Below, piece after piece: positions 33,371-36,732 of a stretch of DNA of 36,732 nt. The stretch is from Desulfohalobiaceae bacterium S24. GTDB lineage: Bacteria > Desulfobacterota > Desulfovibrionia > Desulfovibrionales > Desulfothermaceae. Location: the NCBI GenBank assembly GCA_011389765.1, contig JAABTT010000032.1, positions 1 through 36,732 on the forward strand, given 5' to 3'. Both the position numbers and the translations under genes were made by a program. The notes under the pieces are model-generated. The model ran no database searches. It was not told the origin of the DNA and saw nothing but the letters and a program-made list of their open reading frames with translations. The first letter of the stretch is position 1; each line of letters begins with the position of its first letter.

Positions 33371-33446
33371 GCCGGCGTAGCTCAGTTGGTAGAGCAGCTG
33401 ATTCGTAATCAGCAGGCAGTGAGTTCAAATCTCATCGCCGGCTCCA
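33371..33446 (+). tRNA. tRNA-Thr (anticodon CGU)
   Basis: The acceptor arms GCCGGCG and CGCCGGC pair fully. The D arm is GCTC/GAGC, the anticodon arm GCTGA/TCAGC with loop TTCGTAA (anticodon CGT, reading ACG), and the T arm GTGAG/CTCAT with TTCAAAT. A CCA end is encoded (33444-33446). Length is 76 bases. It is followed by a terminator and then by sequence of accessory character. Confidence 0.95.
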
Positions 33447-33456
33447 GAAAAATCAA

Positions 33457-33489
33457 GGGTTTGAGAAAAGGTCTCAAATCCTTTTTTTT
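33457..33489 (+). terminator. rho-independent terminator after tRNA-Thr
   Basis: GGGTTTGAGA (33457-33466) pairs with TCTCAAATCC (33472-33481, one G-U) and is followed by a run of eight T. It is a strong, classical terminator for the tRNA transcript. Confidence 0.88.
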
Positions 33490-34007
33490 GGGCTTTTCAA
33501 TTCTCTCCCACTTCTCTCCCTCCCCTGTATTTGAAAGGGGGTGATTATTTCTTTTTTTGACAGAAGCAAGCAGCAAGTATTTTTTATCAGTCCAGCTTTT
33601 CCGGAATAATCGGCTTTTTTTCTTTACTATAAAACAGCCAACAATTTGATTTTATTGAATACGGTATTTCGGTATAGTTTTTGCTTCATGTTCACTGCCG
33701 GGTTTGAGCTATAGGATTCTGCGCCTTTATTGTGGTTCGGGTTCATTTCATCTTTCCACATGCATGCGTGCCTCTGAGACATAAATTTTTCTCTGTGGTT
33801 TTTTCCCGGCTATTTACTCAACTGATCACATCTTGCATCCTGAATTGACAAGTGCTACGGTTCGATTAATTTCATTTTTGATAAAATTTCATGGGGTTGC
33901 TATGATAGAATGCCTTGTTTCTAATGGAGCGCTCGCCCCGGGGAAGCAATCACATAAGCACATACCGTCCAAAATGAAGCATCACTAACCTGCTAGAGGA
34001 AGTCCAT
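33490..34007 (+). other. AT-rich region between tRNA-Thr and the helicase gene
   Basis: About 520 bases, AT-rich, with no convincing frame on either strand. TTGACA at about 33557 could be part of a promoter. The position behind a tRNA 3' end and the change of composition fit an island junction, but I see no integrase gene or attachment repeat in the window. Confidence 0.4.
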
Positions 34008-36732
34008 ATGCCGTCAACTCATGCGCCTCTGGCCCCGGGTGCTCGAATCGTAGTTCGTGACACTGAATGGCTGGTCAGGCGGGTGGATCGAGCGTCTTCA
34101 GGGGGAAAAGCCCTCACCTGTGTCGGGCTTTCTGAACTCGTCAAGGATAAGGAAGCCCTCTTCCTGTCGCACGTCGAAGCCCTGCGCAAGTCAATTGAAG
34201 TGCTTGACCCTGCCCAGACCAAACTCGTTCCTGACACTTCCAACCACTATCAAGACAGCATTTTGTACCTGGAGAGCCTCCTCCGCCAGACACCACCCAC
34301 GGATTCCAAGCTCTACATCGGGCACCAGGCCGCCATGGACTTGGTCCCGTACCAACTGGACCCAGCAGCCCAGGCTTTGGATAAGCCTCGTCAGCGCATT
34401 CTCATTGCCGATTCTGTCGGCTTGGGCAAGACCCTGGAGGCCGGTGTCCTTCTGAGCGAGCTCATTCGACGGGGACGGGGAAAACGGATCCTGGTGGTGA
34501 CCATGAAGAGCATGCTCACCCAGTTCCAGAAGGAGCTCTGGACCAGGTTTTCCATCCCTCTGACCCGGCTCGACTCCATCGGCCTGCAGCGGGTCAGATC
34601 ACGAATTCCGACCAATCACAACCCGTTTTACTATTTCGACAAGTCGATCATCTCCATCGATACCCTGAAGCAGGACAACGAGTTTCGGGTGCACCTGGAG
34701 AAAGCCAGCTGGGACATCATTGTCATTGACGAGGCCCACAACGTGGCCGAACGTGGGACAGGCAGGACCCAGAGGGCCAGACTGGCCAAGCTGTTGTCCA
34801 AGCAGTCCGATGCCCTGATCATGCTCTCAGCCACGCCTCATGACGGCAGGGCCAGGAGCTTCGCCAGCCTCATGAATATGCTCGATCCAACAGCGATTGC
34901 CAATCCTGATGATTACGGTCCTGAGGACATCAAGGGACTGTTCATTCGCCGGTTCAAGAAAGACATCCAGGATCAGGTCAAAGGCTCCTTTCAGGAGAGG
35001 CGGATCGGCAAATGCTATGTCCAGGCCTCCCCTGCCGAGGAGCAGGCTTTTGAGGCACTGGTCGGCTTGAACATCCAGACCCTGGACAAGCGTCGCGGCG
35101 GAGGTCACCTCTTCAAGACCACCCTGGAAAAGGCCCTGTTCTCCAGTCCTGCTGCCTGTCTGGAGACCATCGACGCCCGTCTCCGGCAAATGGAGAAACG
35201 ACAAGACGGGTTATCTGATCCCGATTACAGGAACTTGCAGAGTTTTCGGCACGTTGTTTCCGAAATCAGCCCAGACCAATTCAGCCGATATCAAAAGTTA
35301 GCCGACCTGCTCACAGATTCATCGAGTGAGCTCTACTGGACAGGCAAAAACACTGATGATCGGCTGGTCATCTTTACAGAGCGCATCGCCACGCTGACCT
35401 TTCTGGCCGAGCACCTCCCAGGCAAACTGGGGCTCAAGGACAAGCAGACGGCCCTTTTGTATGGCTCCCTCTCTGATATCGAACAACAGCAGGTGGTTGA
35501 GGACTTCGGCCGCGAGGAATCCGCGATACGACTTCTCATCGCTTCAGACGTGGCTTCGGAAGGGATCAATCTCCACTACCTCTCCCACAGGGTCATCCAC
35601 TTCGACATCCCCTGGTCGCTCATGGTCTTTCAGCAGAGAAACGGCCGCATCGACCGGTACGGCCAGGAGCGTATCCCTTTGATCAGCTACCTGGTCACCC
35701 AGAGCCAGACTCCAAAGATTCATGGGGATATGAGAATCCTGGAATTGCTCATCCAGAAGGATGAAGAGGCCGTAAAAAATATCGGCGATCCCTCTGCCCT
35801 CATGGGCGAGTATGACATCGAGTCAGAAGAGGCCATAACAGCCTCGGCTTTAGAACAGGGTCAAACCCCTGAAGATTTTGAAAACCAAGCCCTTTCAGCT
35901 CATGAGGAAAGTACCGATCTTCTGGCCTTCCTGGAAGAAAGCCAGGGGAAGAAGGATGAAGGATCGAGCCTGGATCGAGTGGCCCATATGCCGACACTTT
36001 TTGAAGATGATTTTGAATACATGAGCAAAGGCCTGTCCAAATTGGCTCAGGGTCTCAAACTGGATCTTGAGATCGATTCAGAAAAACGGATTCTGGACAT
36101 GAATGTATCTGAGGACCTGGCTCACCGTTTCAGATTCCTTCCTCGGGAGGTTCAGCCACAAAACGGTAGACTGACCTTCACCGACGACACAACAGTCATG
36201 CAGGATGAGATCAAGCGCTGCCGCAAGGATGAACAGGCCTGGCCCAACCTTCATTTTCTCTGGAAGCTGCACCCAGCCTTGGAATGGCTCAATGACCGAG
36301 TCCAGGCCAGCTTCAATCGCCATGAAGCACCGGTCTTGACCCTTCCCACCTTGAAAACTGGAGAGCTCATCTACCTCTTGACCGGGATCATTCCCAATCG
36401 GAAGGGACAGCCCTTGATTCAGAAATGGTTCGGCGTCTCAGTCATAAACGGCTCGTTCAAGGACATTGAACCCCTGGAGACAATTTTTGAAAGAACAGGT
36501 CTTGATGAAGGGACGTTCTCAAACCCTGGAGACGTGAAGGTCAGTCAGCAGGCCCAAGAACTGCTCCCCAAGGTGGTCCACAGGGCTGAGTCATGGATGA
36601 AGGATGTACGAAAGTCCTTTGAGGACAGGCTCAATCCGCAGCTCAATGAGCATCTCAAGAAACTCGAATCCTTGAAAAAACGACATATGCGAGAGATTCA
36701 GCTTCATTTTGATGACCTCAATGTTGCCGAAC
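34008..36732 (+). CDS. SNF2/RapA-type helicase, N-terminal 908 residues (partial)
   Basis: The ATG at 34008 follows AGAGGA; the frame stays open to the window edge. The protein starts with an R-V-V-R-D-T-E-W-L-V-type domain, then the helicase: G-H-Q-A-A-M-D-L-V-P-Y-Q-L-D (Q-motif area), Walker A D-S-V-G-L-G-K-T-L-E-A, D-E-A-H-N (Walker B), S-A-T-P-H-D-G (motif III), then V-I-F-T-E-R, A-S-D-V-A-S-E-G-I-N-L-H and Q-R-N-G-R-I-D-R-Y-G-Q (motif VI). These are SNF2/RapA-like ATPase motifs, probably a DNA translocase. Large standalone or multi-gene versions of this type are common in defence islands, and DrmD of DISARM is one known relative. The rest and the neighbours are outside the window, so system and type are unproven. 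Confidence 0.82.
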   Translation, partial: MPSTHAPLAPGARIVVRDTEWLVRRVDRASSGGKALTCVGLSELVKDKEALFLSHVEALRKSIEVLDPAQTKLVPDTSNHYQDSILYLESLLRQTPPTDSKLYIGHQAAMDLVPYQLDPAAQALDKPRQRILIADSVGLGKTLEAGVLLSELIRRGRGKRILVVTMKSMLTQFQKELWTRFSIPLTRLDSIGLQRVRSRIPTNHNPFYYFDKSIISIDTLKQDNEFRVHLEKASWDIIVIDEAHNVAERGTGRTQRARLAKLLSKQSDALIMLSATPHDGRARSFASLMNMLDPTAIANPDDYGPEDIKGLFIRRFKKDIQDQVKGSFQERRIGKCYVQASPAEEQAFEALVGLNIQTLDKRRGGGHLFKTTLEKALFSSPAACLETIDARLRQMEKRQDGLSDPDYRNLQSFRHVVSEISPDQFSRYQKLADLLTDSSSELYWTGKNTDDRLVIFTERIATLTFLAEHLPGKLGLKDKQTALLYGSLSDIEQQQVVEDFGREESAIRLLIASDVASEGINLHYLSHRVIHFDIPWSLMVFQQRNGRIDRYGQERIPLISYLVTQSQTPKIHGDMRILELLIQKDEEAVKNIGDPSALMGEYDIESEEAITASALEQGQTPEDFENQALSAHEESTDLLAFLEESQGKKDEGSSLDRVAHMPTLFEDDFEYMSKGLSKLAQGLKLDLEIDSEKRILDMNVSEDLAHRFRFLPREVQPQNGRLTFTDDTTVMQDEIKRCRKDEQAWPNLHFLWKLHPALEWLNDRVQASFNRHEAPVLTLPTLKTGELIYLLTGIIPNRKGQPLIQKWFGVSVINGSFKDIEPLETIFERTGLDEGTFSNPGDVKVSQQAQELLPKVVHRAESWMKDVRKSFEDRLNPQLNEHLKKLESLKKRHMREIQLHFDDLNVAE

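Noticed and set aside
1..36732. CRISPR array
   Set aside because: I saw no regularly spaced repeats of 23-40 bases with unique spacers on either strand.

Overview
The window looks like a chromosomal segment of a moderately GC-rich, PAS- and signalling-rich bacterium. My best guess is a Desulfobacterota (former Deltaproteobacteria) relative; this rests on gene style only, since no marker gene is present. The left 20 kb is accessory DNA with small modules, paralogous sensors and many broken genes. The right half is mostly intact housekeeping and transport DNA, ending in a second accessory gene beside a tRNA.

Left part (1-2,200): the 5' end of a MOSC-domain gene, a small unknown protein, a HicB-like antitoxin preceded by a frameshifted partner, and a ParD/ParE-like toxin-antitoxin pair. 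Signalling block (2,214-17,831): three hybrid histidine kinases (two share almost the same transmitter and receiver but carry different PAS sensors), a short PAS-GGDEF protein with an apparent internal deletion, and a large PAS/PocR/GGDEF/EAL protein. Embedded in it (6,467-8,678) is a minimal peptide natural-product locus: a nitrile-hydratase-type (NHLP) precursor peptide and a fused ATPase-like/PqqD-like/M50 membrane protease. Next to it (9,030-10,960) is an AT-rich, cassette-like stretch with two small membrane proteins, GC-rich hairpins and remnants of a CPBP protease, a beta-lactamase-fold protein and a small TA-like gene.

Decay zone (17,875-20,243): a frameshifted HsdR C-terminus, a Fic protein whose catalytic core is missing in frame, an EamA transporter fragment, duplicated short gene starts and a 167-bp inverted-repeat element. 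Core block (20,266-33,446): the ABC-F translation factor EttA, an Na/Pi cotransporter, and a tight branched-chain-amino-acid-type ABC importer operon (livGFHM, binding protein) that continues into a creatininase-family amidohydrolase and an asparaginase. A canonical sigma-70 promoter lies in front of this operon, which could import and hydrolyse an amide or lactam nitrogen source. Then come a DUF2156 protein, a PP2C phosphatase operon, a thiamine-binding-type protein and tRNA-Thr(CGU). Right edge (34,008-36,732): the N-terminal part of a large SNF2/RapA-type helicase, probably belonging to a defence island beside the tRNA; it runs off the window.

An 88-bp sequence occurs at 1,148 and 10,958, and a short piece of related sequence at about 4,300. 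It abuts the 3' ends of the two paralogous kinases and the 5' ends of truncated small genes, so it is the main clue to how this accessory region was assembled.
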